Shown: positions 9,030 to 16,534, counted from the stretch's first letter. The stretch: 21,840 nucleotides of DNA from a virus (IMGVR_UViG_3300042528_000009:1-21840), one strand, 5' to 3'. Program-made: numbers and translations. The notes: generated by a model from the letters alone, not told the origin.

Positions 9030-9706
9030 AGCACCTGCTCCATTGCCACGAATGGCCCCGACCAATTGATAAAAGAATCATTGGCAGTTGGCACAAGACT
9101 ATAAGTTGGGTATTCCCTCAACACCACAGGAAACGTAACGCCTGTGTATGTTGTGCCACCCATTGCAACCGTCGTGCCGAATTCGCCAGCAACGCATGGA
9201 ACCGTGCTTGTCAATGTCACAAGCAGATTGCGATGAACTGGCACATTGACTGTGCTGCCGCCGCCTCGCTGCACATCAGCGGTTACGATGTAAGAATATA
9301 AACCCACTTGCACAAAATCGCCAATGCGAAACAAATAATCGGTAGATGCTAATGCGGGCAAAGACCCCAGCACCAATACCTTGTTTGCGCTTGACACTTG
9401 CCACAGACAATTCCCAATCTGGGTGCTTGTCATTTGCCCTTGATACTTGACGTAATTGAGCCAGCCGGTCTGCCCAAAATTCAAATATTGCTGCAATGAT
9501 TTGTCGGGAATTCGCAGGCTGTTGAGTATTGACCGGCTTTCAGAATATCGCAGGTAATTCATCGGGCGCATTTCAAACTGAAATGGAACCACCGTTAGAA
9601 TTTCCGATGTGACCAGCTTTTGATTGCGGCTCAACGTCTGACCGACAAAGCGTTGGTCATTAATGCCCACAGCTTCGCAGATCGACAAAATGGTTTGTAG
9701 GCTCAT
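9026..9706 (-). CDS. Minor tail protein, possibly distal tail protein
   Basis: 226 residues, ATG at 9706, one base after the tape measure stop, so translation is probably coupled. The N-terminus (MSLQTILSICEAVGINDQRF) is helical, and the rest is beta-rich (VLVLGSLPALASTDYLFRIG, then SYIVTADVQRGGG). The central segment NYLRYSESRSILNSLRIPDK looks conserved but I cannot name its family. By position (first gene after the tape measure) it corresponds to lambda gpM or a distal-tail (Dit) protein that joins tube and hub. It contains no enzymatic motif. The assignment rests mainly on synteny. Confidence 0.55.
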   Translation of the reverse strand: MSLQTILSICEAVGINDQRFVGQTLSRNQKLVTSEILTVVPFQFEMRPMNYLRYSESRSILNSLRIPDKSLQQYLNFGQTGWLNYVKYQGQMTSTQIGNCLWQVSSANKVLVLGSLPALASTDYLFRIGDFVQVGLYSYIVTADVQRGGGSTVNVPVHRNLLVTLTSTVPCVAGEFGTTVAMGGTTYTGVTFPVVLREYPTYSLVPTANDSFINWSGPFVAMEQVL

Positions 9707-9707
9707 G

Positions 9708-11765
9708 TTATCGGCTCATTGGTAAAGACCGCTGGGCGCTTTGATTTGCCGCCCAAACCGCTTGCTTATTTTGCGCCAAAAACTGCATCCCTGACTGCGT
9801 GTCAATTGCGCTCATCTGCTGGATATATGGGCCGTTGTAATTGATCGTTTGCCCACCCATTGCGTTTGCCAATTGATTTGTGGGAACGATCATGCCGCTT
9901 CTTTGCGGCACAAACAACTCCGGGCCGCGCTCACCAACAATATACGGACTGTTCCCTAATACTGGGCCACCGTTTGCCATCATTGGGATGACGCCAGCAT
10001 TTGGATTTGCTAGATATTGGTTAAAGTCTGCTGGCAATGCGTTTTGTGCTAAACCGGGGCCAATAAAACCACCTGAGCCTACATTACCAATTAACCCACC
10101 GACTAAACGCGAAAACAAAGCACTTGCTTGCGCTCGCATTTGAATCAAGATCAAATCTTGAATAATGCTCCGGGTCAAATCTTTAAAACTCAATTTGCCC
10201 GTTTGAACAAATTTAGTTAAAGCCGCATCCATACTGCCGACCATTGATCGAAAAGCATCTCCACCATATTGGAATGCAGTTCTTGCGTTTTGCGCTTGTT
10301 GTATTGCAGCCGCAAAGAAACCAATTGTCCCCATATCTTCCGATTCCATTTCCACTAGGAATTTATGACGCTCCCTTGCGACAGCAAATTCAGCTTCCGT
10401 AACTTGTTTTTGCCGCCACAATGCATCTTTTTTTTGTTTGTCTGTCAATGCTTGATTTTCGTTTATCTCTTTTACTTTATCAGCATATTTAAATTGCAAT
10501 TGCAGAACTTCTTCGGCAAGTTTTACATCCCTGTCTTTCATTAACAGTGCTTGTTTTTGCAAATCAAAAATAGTTAATTGACGTTTTGCAGTTTCCTCAT
10601 CTGCTCTTGCTTGTCGAGCATAAAACAATTGCGCTTGCTGTCTTTGATCGTCTTGCTGGGCAAATGCCCGCGCATCTTCTTCCCTTTGATTCTGTCGATC
10701 AAATTGAGCATCTACGATTCGTTGCTGCCTTTTGTTTTCTGCTTCTTCTTCTGCTTCGCGGTTTTTTCTTTGATAATCAAATAGCTCTTGATTTTCTTTG
10801 TTTATGCGCTCTCGGTCTTGCTCCCTTAACTGCATTACTCGTAATCTTATTGCCAATTCTTTTTTGGCAGCTTCTTCTGCTTCTTTATCAACTCCAGCCT
10901 TAACTGGCCGTCTTTGTATAACCGGCGCTCCAGCATTTGCAACGCCAGCCACATCAGCCGGTGTTGGTTCATTGCTTTCGGGTTTAGGTGTTTGTTTATT
11001 TCCAGCGCCATATCTAATTTGCGGAAAAATCATTTTCCACAAATCGGAATCTTCAAATTTTTTACCTTCTAAAAAAAGTTTTTTTATTTCATCAGTCAAA
11101 AACTTCATTGTTGGGCCAACAGTTGACGCCATCTTTTCTGATGCCCTGCGGCTCATTTCCGCAAGATTGTCATAAGCATCTGCCGCCGCTTTTATTCCGT
11201 CTTCATGCTGTTTCGTAATTGTTGTTAATTTGTTAATTTCTTCGCCAAATCCTTGGGCATCAACTCCTTTAAAGGATTTACCAAAAACCTCCATGCCTTT
11301 TGCGCTGCGGGTCAGCGCGTCATCCATTCCAGCAAGGCCGATTGCTGTTTTCCTGAACAACTCATCAATGCTAAGTGTCTTTAGGTCTTGCAGGGAAACG
11401 CCCAAGCCCTTTAGCGTTTTTTGCGCCTCAAAAGAACCTTCCGCAGCTTTGTCAATGTACTGGGTAAAACTGGACAGAAACTTTGATGCGTTACCTGCCT
11501 CGCCGCCGCTTTTAGACAGCGCATCGCGCAATTGAATAATTGACGAAACCGCTACGTCATTTGCTTTTGCAACATCTACAATTTCATCAGCGTATCTTGC
11601 CGCCGCGAGACTTGCCCCTGCAAATGTAGTCGCTGCAATTGCTCCATATTGCTGGGCAAACTGCCCAATTGATTGCAGCCCGCGTTTTGCACCTTCAATA
11701 CCGCGTGTAAATTCCGCGCTGTCAAGCCCCAGCGTAACGCCCAATCGACCAATAAAGTTTGTCAT
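9708..11765 (-). CDS. Tail tape measure protein
   Basis: 685 residues, ATG at 11765 overlapping the upstream stop as ATGA. The N-terminus (GRLGVTLGLDSAEFTRGIEG) is the usual tape-measure start. Residues ~290-470 are strongly charged and coiled-coil-like (RRQEDARAF-type Lys/Glu/Gln/Arg runs). Around residues 500-560, FVQTGKLSFKDLTRSIIQDL matches the lambda gpH C-terminal domain. Near the end, GGPVLGNSPYIVGERGPELF is the very common tape-measure tail motif. The protein sets tail length, occupies the tube lumen and is ejected with the DNA. At the usual ~1.5 Angstrom per residue it predicts a tail of roughly 100 nm. It follows the G/T chaperone genes as in lambda. Confidence 0.94.
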   Translation of the reverse strand: MTNFIGRLGVTLGLDSAEFTRGIEGAKRGLQSIGQFAQQYGAIAATTFAGASLAAARYADEIVDVAKANDVAVSSIIQLRDALSKSGGEAGNASKFLSSFTQYIDKAAEGSFEAQKTLKGLGVSLQDLKTLSIDELFRKTAIGLAGMDDALTRSAKGMEVFGKSFKGVDAQGFGEEINKLTTITKQHEDGIKAAADAYDNLAEMSRRASEKMASTVGPTMKFLTDEIKKLFLEGKKFEDSDLWKMIFPQIRYGAGNKQTPKPESNEPTPADVAGVANAGAPVIQRRPVKAGVDKEAEEAAKKELAIRLRVMQLREQDRERINKENQELFDYQRKNREAEEEAENKRQQRIVDAQFDRQNQREEDARAFAQQDDQRQQAQLFYARQARADEETAKRQLTIFDLQKQALLMKDRDVKLAEEVLQLQFKYADKVKEINENQALTDKQKKDALWRQKQVTEAEFAVARERHKFLVEMESEDMGTIGFFAAAIQQAQNARTAFQYGGDAFRSMVGSMDAALTKFVQTGKLSFKDLTRSIIQDLILIQMRAQASALFSRLVGGLIGNVGSGGFIGPGLAQNALPADFNQYLANPNAGVIPMMANGGPVLGNSPYIVGERGPELFVPQRSGMIVPTNQLANAMGGQTINYNGPYIQQMSAIDTQSGMQFLAQNKQAVWAANQSAQRSLPMSR

Positions 11766-12118
11766 GTTTTAAACCTGTCTTGCCGAAATCCGGGCGCAGC
11801 CGTCATGTACGTTTTCAAAGCGTTATTGGTGGCTTCTTTTTGCTGCTCTGGAGTCAGTGGCGGCACAATGTAATCATAAGCGGATGACAAAATCTTGGCT
11901 AGCTTAAAATCCGGTGTGTTTGGCGCACGCATGTAATTAAACACACCCGCCGTTAATTGCCCTAAAACTGTTATCACCCCTTGATTGCCCAGCACCCCAT
12001 CCGAATACATTACTTGGATTTGGGCCATCGTCATTTCGTCCAACTGCGCTAGGCTGTCGTGTGTGTGCCCATTGAAGATCATCGCGCATTCAACCTGCGT
12101 CCTCAATGAGCTAATCAG
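11762..12118 (-). CDS. Tail assembly chaperone, T part made by -1 frameshift (G-T fusion)
   Basis: This frame is open from the frameshift point at 12118 to TGA 11762-11764 (118 residues). Its only start candidates upstream of MIFNGHTHDS are a TTG at 12106 and none with a good ribosome site, which fits expression as an extension of the G protein by -1 slippage at GGGAAAC. The product reads LISSLRTQVECAMIFNGHTH and onwards, with a helical middle and a charged end (LTPEQQKEATNNALKTYMTA). The fusion would be about 280 residues, close to lambda gpGT. In lambda the T part recruits the tail tube protein while G binds the tape measure. The stop overlaps the tape measure ATG by 4 nt. A free-standing small protein from ATG 12080-12082 is possible. 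Confidence 0.75.
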   Translation of the reverse strand: MISSLRTQVECAMIFNGHTHDSLAQLDEMTMAQIQVMYSDGVLGNQGVITVLGQLTAGVFNYMRAPNTPDFKLAKILSSAYDYIVPPLTPEQQKEATNNALKTYMTAAPGFRQDRFKT

Positions 12119-12603
12119 TTTCCCCGCGTTTCCTTGTAACTTGGGCTGATTGCCTCGGTGATCTTTTCAATCAAAGCAACTTGCACAGTCCACGGCCATT
12201 CTGATTCCACTTCTTCGTATGTCAAATCATCAAGTTTTATGTCAGGCTGTTCAGGAACCAACAGCTTGATATATTCCACAACTCGATTTTCCGTGATCGC
12301 TTTATTTTTTGCCGCTTCCCTCATGGATCGGCCTTTAACCACAATATCGTTTTCTTGATACTGAATTTCCGAATCTGCTGTTGCTTGATCTTTTAGCACA
12401 AGCAAAGGCTCCGACAATTGTTTGTAGATGCGCTCGATGTGTTGTTCGTCGGGATCGCTGATTTTTTTATAGATCGCGTCCGATTCCGCAACAAACGGAA
12501 TGCGAACTTTGAATGTGTGCCCGCCCAGTTCAAAGGAACGGATAAAAATATTTGCGCGTTTGGCTTGGTATTTTTCGCCAAGAAGATTTGAAAGTTTTGT
12601 CAT
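12115..12603 (-). CDS. Tail assembly chaperone, G-like
   Basis: 162 residues, ATG at 12603, 3 nt after the previous stop. The N-terminus (MTKLSNLLGEKYQAKRANIF) runs into a beta hairpin (ELGGHTFKVRIPFVAESDAI) like other tail chaperone G proteins, followed by acidic helices (DPDEQHIERIYKQLSEP) and a C-terminal acidic helix (LDDLTYEEVESEWPWTVQVA). It is coded between the HK97 gp10-like gene and the tape measure, the invariant place for chaperones that coat the tape measure before tube assembly. The last two sense codons form a slippery heptamer, so a fraction of ribosomes make a longer G-T protein. Lambda gpG is about 140 residues. Confidence 0.78.
   Translation of the reverse strand: MTKLSNLLGEKYQAKRANIFIRSFELGGHTFKVRIPFVAESDAIYKKISDPDEQHIERIYKQLSEPLLVLKDQATADSEIQYQENDIVVKGRSMREAAKNKAITENRVVEYIKLLVPEQPDIKLDDLTYEEVESEWPWTVQVALIEKITEAISPSYKETRGN
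12118..12124 (-). promoter_or_regulatory. -1 programmed frameshift site GGGAAAC
   Basis: In the G frame the last codons are CGG GGA AAC TGA, giving the X-XXY-YYZ heptamer G-GGA-AAC directly before the stop. Slipping back one base places the ribosome in the downstream chaperone frame (CTG ATT AGC TCA), which stays open to 11762. Lambda G/T uses the closely related GGGAAAG. A Shine-Dalgarno-like AAGGA lies 6 nt upstream, an arrangement known to stimulate -1 shifting. I see no strong downstream pseudoknot, only a weak TTGAA/TTCAA stem. Confidence 0.8.
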
Positions 12604-12606
12604 GTC

Positions 12607-13161
12607 TTATCCTGATTGTTTAGCTCGGAATTCGGCAATACGCCGTTTTAAAATGTCTGCCAATCGTGTCACTGTGCTTTGTGCATTTGCCTCCAATGCT
12701 GGCCTTAAATAAGGCTGTGCGCCATGTTTTGCGGTTCCGAACTCTTGAGCGATTGCCCGTGCATCAGATTTAATTCCTGCAAAAGATTCTGCATTATCAA
12801 ATCCCATTTTCTTTAATCGTTTCCTTGCCGCAATAAGCCCCTTGCCTTCGCTCATTCGCGCCAGTTTTTTACCTGACGCTGTGGTTACGGCTCCGATAAC
12901 CGTATCGGTTTGGGTAATGTATTTGCTGCGCCGATCTTTTGCCGTTGGCCTTCTTGCCTCAATTTGCAACGACAATGCAAGCCCCATTGTGTCCTTGGGA
13001 GCATTCTGTATTGCTGCCGATAGCACCGGCTTTAACGCCTCGCGCACCGCTGGCACAAGCACCCGTTTTGCGCTTTCCTTCTGCCCAAAATCAGCCTCTA
13101 ATTGCCTCAGTGCTTTGTCAACATCGCCAATGCCTTCCAGCTTGATGACAACGCCGCCCAT
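12607..13161 (-). CDS. HK97 gp10-like minor tail / head-tail protein
   Basis: 184 residues, ATG at 13161 directly abutting the upstream TAA. The start (VVIKLEGIGDVDKALRQLEA) and the C-terminal motif (IAQEFGTAKHGAQPYLRPAL, about residues 136-155) are the diagnostic ends of the HK97 gp10 family, with the NAPKDTMGLALSLQ segment between them. Family members are small proteins involved in tail-end completion or head-tail joining. It is strongly basic in the middle (RRPTAKDRRSKYITQ, KKLARMSEGKGLIAARKRLK). In many phages this gene comes before the major tail gene; here it comes after it, together with a small unknown gene. Confidence 0.85.
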   Translation of the reverse strand: MGGVVIKLEGIGDVDKALRQLEADFGQKESAKRVLVPAVREALKPVLSAAIQNAPKDTMGLALSLQIEARRPTAKDRRSKYITQTDTVIGAVTTASGKKLARMSEGKGLIAARKRLKKMGFDNAESFAGIKSDARAIAQEFGTAKHGAQPYLRPALEANAQSTVTRLADILKRRIAEFRAKQSG

Positions 13162-13395
13162 TTAAACCCCCGGCTTGATGATGCGGTGAAAAATTTCGTT
13201 GTTCAATTCTTTGACGTAATTGACAACTTCGGCAGGGGTCATTGTGTCGGCATGACGCGCCGCAATTTGATGGCAAAGGCTAACGCCGGTCATGCGCTGT
13301 TGCAAATAACCGAACCATTGCTTGCCGTCTTTCTCGGCCTGAGCAGCCAAGAATGCCAGCAGGTCATCGCTGGTCTTTATATCGTGTTGGATCAT
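13162..13395 (-). CDS. Small hypothetical protein between tail tube and gp10-like genes
   Basis: 77 residues from the ATG at 13393-13395. An in-frame ATG at 13435-13437 overlaps the major tail stop (TAATG) and would add 14 residues, but that stretch coincides with a perfect hairpin, so I prefer the later start even though its ribosome site is poor. The sequence (MIQHDIKTSDDLLAFLAAQA, then QRMTGVSLCHQIAARHADTM) looks helical and soluble. No membrane segment, metal site or known motif is seen. Its position in the tail operon suggests a small tail accessory role. The family is not recognised. Confidence 0.7.
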   Translation of the reverse strand: MIQHDIKTSDDLLAFLAAQAEKDGKQWFGYLQQRMTGVSLCHQIAARHADTMTPAEVVNYVKELNNEIFHRIIKPGV

Positions 13396-13402
13396 GTCTT
13401 GT

Positions 13403-13430
13403 AATGCCCCGCCCCGTAGGGCAAGGCATC
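13403..13430 (-). promoter_or_regulatory. Stable mRNA hairpin after the major tail gene (UACG loop)
   Basis: On the minus strand a 12-bp stem (three G-U pairs) encloses a C(UACG)G tetraloop, a member of the unusually stable UNCG class. The 5' arm includes GCCTTGCCC and the 3' arm GGGCGGGGC. It begins 6 nt after the major tail stop codon. No U-tract follows, so it is not a canonical intrinsic terminator. More likely it protects the 3' end of tail-tube mRNA or lowers downstream translation. Confidence 0.6.
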
Positions 13431-13436
13431 CCACCA

Positions 13437-13967
13437 TTAGGTGTTGGTTGACCAGCCGTAACTGTTGCCGCCAACAGGGTGCAAAGTAAAGTTGAACTTG
13501 CTTTCCGCTGCGGTGTTCAAATCCCAGGTCATGCCGCCCACGCGAGCGTTAAAGGCGTAAGCCACGGTGTTGGTGCCGTCATACACAGCGACCACATAGG
13601 TGCGGATAACCGACCCGCTGTAGCCGTCACCGCGAATCAGCAACAGGGCAGGGTCTGCGCTGTTCCAGGCTGCGGTGATGGTCATGCTTGTGACCTGATT
13701 CTGTGTCGTGATCTTCGCGCCTGTCCGGGCACCAGCAACCGCGTAAGCAGCCATTGCATCATCGGCACCGAATGGGGGAATGTTCTCAACGGGAATCAAC
13801 AGGCAGGTGGTGCTTGTGCCAGTACCTCCAGCAGATGAGCCAATTATGTTTGCGACTTGCGCCGTCCAAGTAGACAGTTGTGCATCTGTCAAGGCAACGG
13901 GCGACACCTCGTCTTGCATCCACAGGGTTGCCACATAACCGGGCATCACTTTATTGATAAGAGCCAT
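13437..13967 (-). CDS. Major tail (tube) protein
   Basis: 176 residues, ATG at 13967, preceded by a strong AAAGGAAAG ribosome site in a 41-bp gap, which fits high expression. The protein starts MALINKVMPGYVATLWMQ, has no signal peptide or enzyme motif, and is rich in beta-strand-like segments (TSMTITAAWNSADPALLLIR, then VIRTYVVAVYDGTNTVAYAF), ending in a glycine/serine-rich tail. It lies between the probable tail terminator and the chaperones, the usual place for the tube subunit that stacks in rings around the tape measure. A stable hairpin follows its stop. Family naming is by synteny and character rather than an exact motif. Confidence 0.75.
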   Translation of the reverse strand: MALINKVMPGYVATLWMQDEVSPVALTDAQLSTWTAQVANIIGSSAGGTGTSTTCLLIPVENIPPFGADDAMAAYAVAGARTGAKITTQNQVTSMTITAAWNSADPALLLIRGDGYSGSVIRTYVVAVYDGTNTVAYAFNARVGGMTWDLNTAAESKFNFTLHPVGGNSYGWSTNT

Positions 13968-13991
13968 TTTGCTTTCCTTTAAACAGGGTTG

Positions 13992-14007
13992 AAGATATTA
14001 GTATCTT
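13992..14007 (-). repeat. AT-rich inverted repeat before the tail tube gene
   Basis: A perfect 6-bp inverted repeat, AAGATA/TATCTT, with a 4-nt loop lies 1 nt after the upstream stop and about 24 nt before the tail tube ATG. It is too AT-rich to act as a strong terminator. It may keep the following ribosome site unpaired or be chance. Confidence 0.4.
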
Positions 14008-14008
14008 G

Positions 14009-14428
14009 TCAGTTTGGGATATACAACATGCAATCCATCACCACATGGGCTAGATTTTCGTCATTGTCGTATGTGTTGTAAAGCCATGTCACATCAGCTT
14101 TTGCCAAGAAAAACCCATTTGTTGCTGGGTTACCAAACATGCCACTGTAACCATGCAAGGCTTGCAAAATCTGATTTGAAATCGTAAACCCATTTTCGAT
14201 GTTTTGCGTGTACACCGAAATTTGGAAAACTGGCGTGTCGATACCTTTGTTATTTTGCAATTGGCCCGTGTAGACCGGCTGATGCACGTTCCGCAACATC
14301 CAAACAATGAACTGGGACTGCGTAGCAAAATTGCGGTTAAAGGCTGCGTAAACCGGCACAGGCGTGACAATGGATGCCAATTGATATTGGATCGCTTGTC
14401 CTAGCGCGAACGGGTTTGTTTGAGCCAT
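14009..14428 (-). CDS. Probable tail terminator protein
   Basis: 139 residues, ATG at 14428 immediately after the upstream TAA. The layout (an N-terminal helix, PFALGQAIQYQLASIVTPVP, then an alpha/beta core with VFQISVYTQNIENGFTISNQ and a closing strand VVMDCMLYIP) resembles DUF3168/lambda gpU-type terminators, which cap the tail tube and dock it to the head. It sits between the head-tail joining gene and the major tail protein, the standard place for this protein. No diagnostic motif is certain, so the assignment is largely by synteny. Confidence 0.55.
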   Translation of the reverse strand: MAQTNPFALGQAIQYQLASIVTPVPVYAAFNRNFATQSQFIVWMLRNVHQPVYTGQLQNNKGIDTPVFQISVYTQNIENGFTISNQILQALHGYSGMFGNPATNGFFLAKADVTWLYNTYDNDENLAHVVMDCMLYIPN

Positions 14429-14773
14429 TTATACCGCCGTTACAGGGTCTGTCCGGTAGCAAAGCAATTTAACACTCATTCGATCATTCGACTCACGGGC
14501 ATCAGTGATGCGCCAAGTATGGTTGCGCCATGTAACCGAATAAAGGTTTTGGTTATCGACAATTTCTTTTGCGTTTGGGGTGTATCTGATGGTGAGATTT
14601 ACCAAGTCTTGATACACCCTGTATTTTTCGCTGATCTTTAAACTGTTTGCAACCTCAGAAACTTCGGCCCGCGTGTTAAACCACAACGTTTGGGCTGTGG
14701 TTTGTTGACCAAAACTTGACTGCGAAAAAGTCAAGTTATTGATCGAGATATTTTCATATCGACGAATCGACAT
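14429..14773 (-). CDS. Head-tail joining (head closure) protein
   Basis: 114 residues, ATG at 14773 overlapping the connector stop as TAATG. The pattern LWFNTRAEVSEVANSLKISE, then TIRYTPNAKEI, then LYSVTWRNHTWRITDARESN fits the Phage_H_T_join/SPP1 gp16 family (an R-Y-x-P strand followed by the 'Y.V...W.I...RE' segment). These proteins form the stopper ring that plugs the portal after DNA packaging and receives the tail. Length is typical (about 105-115 residues). Confidence 0.75.
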   Translation of the reverse strand: MSIRRYENISINNLTFSQSSFGQQTTAQTLWFNTRAEVSEVANSLKISEKYRVYQDLVNLTIRYTPNAKEIVDNQNLYSVTWRNHTWRITDARESNDRMSVKLLCYRTDPVTAV

Positions 14774-15441
14774 TACATCACCAGCGGTTTATATGGGCGC
14801 AGCAAAGTTGAAACACCATACGGAATTTCTTTCATTGCAATTTCTGTGGTGTTGCTGCGATTGTTGTACAGATGCACAAACAACAACAGGCCAGCTTGTT
14901 TGATTACCGGATATTGCGCCAACGGGTTTGCCGCTGTGGTGTATTCGCAATAAACTGGGCTTGTCATTGCGGAATTTAGATTGCTGGGCAGGCTTTGCAG
15001 CACAACTTTGTTGCCACTGTTGTCGTAGTAGTACTGGTTAGAAGCAACGGTAACCAGCACAGGCGGGGTGGCCTGCGTCCAATACTTCACTGCGTTGATT
15101 TGTACGCCTGACAGCGACGGGCTTTGATTCTGCGAGACTTCAGGCAAGTCTAACGTCAATGGCGTACCGTAAAGCGACGATGCGTTATACCAGACGCGAT
15201 ATTGCGTCGGGAAAATCGACATGCCAAGAAAATCCTCGATGGCCTGCCGCACCGCCAATTCCAGCGACTCAAGGTAGCCGTCTTGCGATTGATCCTCAAA
15301 CAGATTTAACTGCTGCGCGATGCTTTCCGTGTCAAGCCATTGGGTCGCAATGTCGCGCCCGATTTGCTCAACCTTTTCGTAATTGAACGGATTGCGTGTC
15401 GGCGCACCGTAATTTAGATACCCGACTTGTTCATTTGGCAT
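14773..15441 (-). CDS. Head-tail connector, phiE125 gp8-like adaptor
   Basis: 222 residues, ATG at 15441, with CAGGGG 7 nt upstream. The N-terminal half contains a helical segment (DGYLESLELAVRQAIEDFLG, about residues 54-73), and the C-terminus has the family hallmark: an IKQAGLLLFVHLYNNRSNTT helix followed by IPYGVSTLLRPYK. This is the pattern of phiE125 gp8/HK97 gp6-type adaptors that form a dodecameric ring below the portal. It directly follows the capsid genes and is coupled to the joining protein gene, as expected for the neck module. The middle carries a Ser/Gln/Thr-rich insertion. Confidence 0.82.
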   Translation of the reverse strand: MPNEQVGYLNYGAPTRNPFNYEKVEQIGRDIATQWLDTESIAQQLNLFEDQSQDGYLESLELAVRQAIEDFLGMSIFPTQYRVWYNASSLYGTPLTLDLPEVSQNQSPSLSGVQINAVKYWTQATPPVLVTVASNQYYYDNSGNKVVLQSLPSNLNSAMTSPVYCEYTTAANPLAQYPVIKQAGLLLFVHLYNNRSNTTEIAMKEIPYGVSTLLRPYKPLVM

Positions 15442-15452
15442 GTTGGCCCCTG

Positions 15453-16469
15453 TTAGGCGGCAGACATACGAACACCGGCAAACGGATCGCGCACAGATGA
15501 CACCATGCGCTTTTCGGCAAACATCGTAATAAACCCAGGCTGTGTTTGCTCAAATGCCTTAATGGTCATCTGCTCAGTGTCACCAATGGTCAGGAATCGC
15601 GGCCAGTTAGCCAAATACATCGGGAAAGTGGCTGTCAGGTAAGGATTGGCAATGACCGGGAACCCAAACACATGCCCCAAAGCGCAACCATCTTTTTCGC
15701 CAATCTCAAGAAACAGCGGCAAACCTTGGTTGTCTTTTAGTTGGCGCAGCGTTTGAATCATCGTCGGGGTCATGTGCCACATTGTCCCCGGCAGCATCCA
15801 ATATTGCGGAGGCAGCGCGTTTACCATGTCCACAACCTTGTTGTAGGTCACAGCCGACCCGCCAAGCGACACCGTTGCAAGCGTGTGGATGCCGTTTGTA
15901 ATTGCAGTGCCGCTGGTTCCAAATGCGCTTGCCGCGCCGCTGGCGTACATATCCAAGCCCCGCAGGCCATTTGTGCCACCCGTGCTTGTTGTAGTGCTTC
16001 CAGCTTGATCGTTATTGATTGCCATTGAAGTGGCCTCAAGAGCCGAAAACTCTAGCATCAAATCTTCGGCAATCGTTGGCTCAAGGTTATTAACGTCCGA
16101 CAGCACTGCTGTGCGGATCGGCAATTGAGCCACCAACACGCGCACAGGCAATTGCCAAATGCTGGTGTTTACGTTGGGTGAACCGCTATTAGGCGTAAAC
16201 GTGTAGCCCCAAGGATTCGTGCTGTTTGCTGCGTTACCTGTTTTGGCAACAAATTGCATATCCGAGCCAATGGCAGGAATCTGTCGCGCAGCCAAACGAA
16301 AAGGGTTTGCATATCGCAATGCTGCGAAAGCATCATCAAAAACAACATTACCGCCAACACCCGAACCCGAGCCGGTAATTGCCGACGCTTCTTGCAAATC
16401 AATTTTTGCCTCACCGCCTTCGGTGATTGCCTGCTTAATACCGTTGAGGATTTTTTCGGTGATGGTCAT
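15453..16469 (-). CDS. Second HK97-fold capsid protein (paralogue lacking delta domain)
   Basis: 338 residues, ATG at 16469, with a weak ribosome site. It aligns along its length with the preceding major capsid protein: EASAITG (27-33), KTGNA, TSIWQ, PIRTA, NNDQAGS, GLRGLD, AFGTSGT, LKDNQG, GFPVIANPYL, FPMYLANWPRF, PGFITMFAEKR and SVRDPFAGVR. All have close counterparts there. It lacks the ~80 extra N-terminal residues and several surface-loop insertions of the first copy, including about 13 residues before the YPMYFADW-type motif. The gene is intact. It may be a minor capsid, vertex (pentamer) or alternative shell subunit. Reduced expression is likely because a terminator precedes it. Confidence 0.87.
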   Translation of the reverse strand: MTITEKILNGIKQAITEGGEAKIDLQEASAITGSGSGVGGNVVFDDAFAALRYANPFRLAARQIPAIGSDMQFVAKTGNAANSTNPWGYTFTPNSGSPNVNTSIWQLPVRVLVAQLPIRTAVLSDVNNLEPTIAEDLMLEFSALEATSMAINNDQAGSTTTSTGGTNGLRGLDMYASGAASAFGTSGTAITNGIHTLATVSLGGSAVTYNKVVDMVNALPPQYWMLPGTMWHMTPTMIQTLRQLKDNQGLPLFLEIGEKDGCALGHVFGFPVIANPYLTATFPMYLANWPRFLTIGDTEQMTIKAFEQTQPGFITMFAEKRMVSSVRDPFAGVRMSAA

Positions 16470-16491
16470 GATTTGTCCGTTTATTGTTTGG

Positions 16492-16519
16492 AAAAAAGGC
16501 AGGGGACGAATCCCCCGCC
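16492..16519 (-). terminator. Intrinsic terminator between the two capsid genes
   Basis: On the minus strand a 9-bp stem (one G-U pair) with arms GGCGGGGGA and TCCCCTGCC closes a UUCG loop and is followed immediately by six T. It starts 15 nt after the major capsid stop (TAA 16535-16537) and ends 22 nt before the second capsid ATG. This is a textbook rho-independent terminator. Because co-directional genes continue downstream without an obvious new promoter, it is probably partial. Confidence 0.88.
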
Positions 16520-16534
16520 AATGGCTTCCTGCAA

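Noticed and set aside
10578-10903. Hydrophobic plus-strand frames opposite the tape measure coiled coil
   Set aside because: The Leu/Phe-rich text is the reverse complement of Lys/Glu/Gln codons; it is a shadow, not a membrane protein.
13992-14007. Inverted repeat before the tail tube gene as a rho-independent terminator
   Set aside because: The stem is only six mostly A-T pairs and no T-tract follows, so termination is unlikely.
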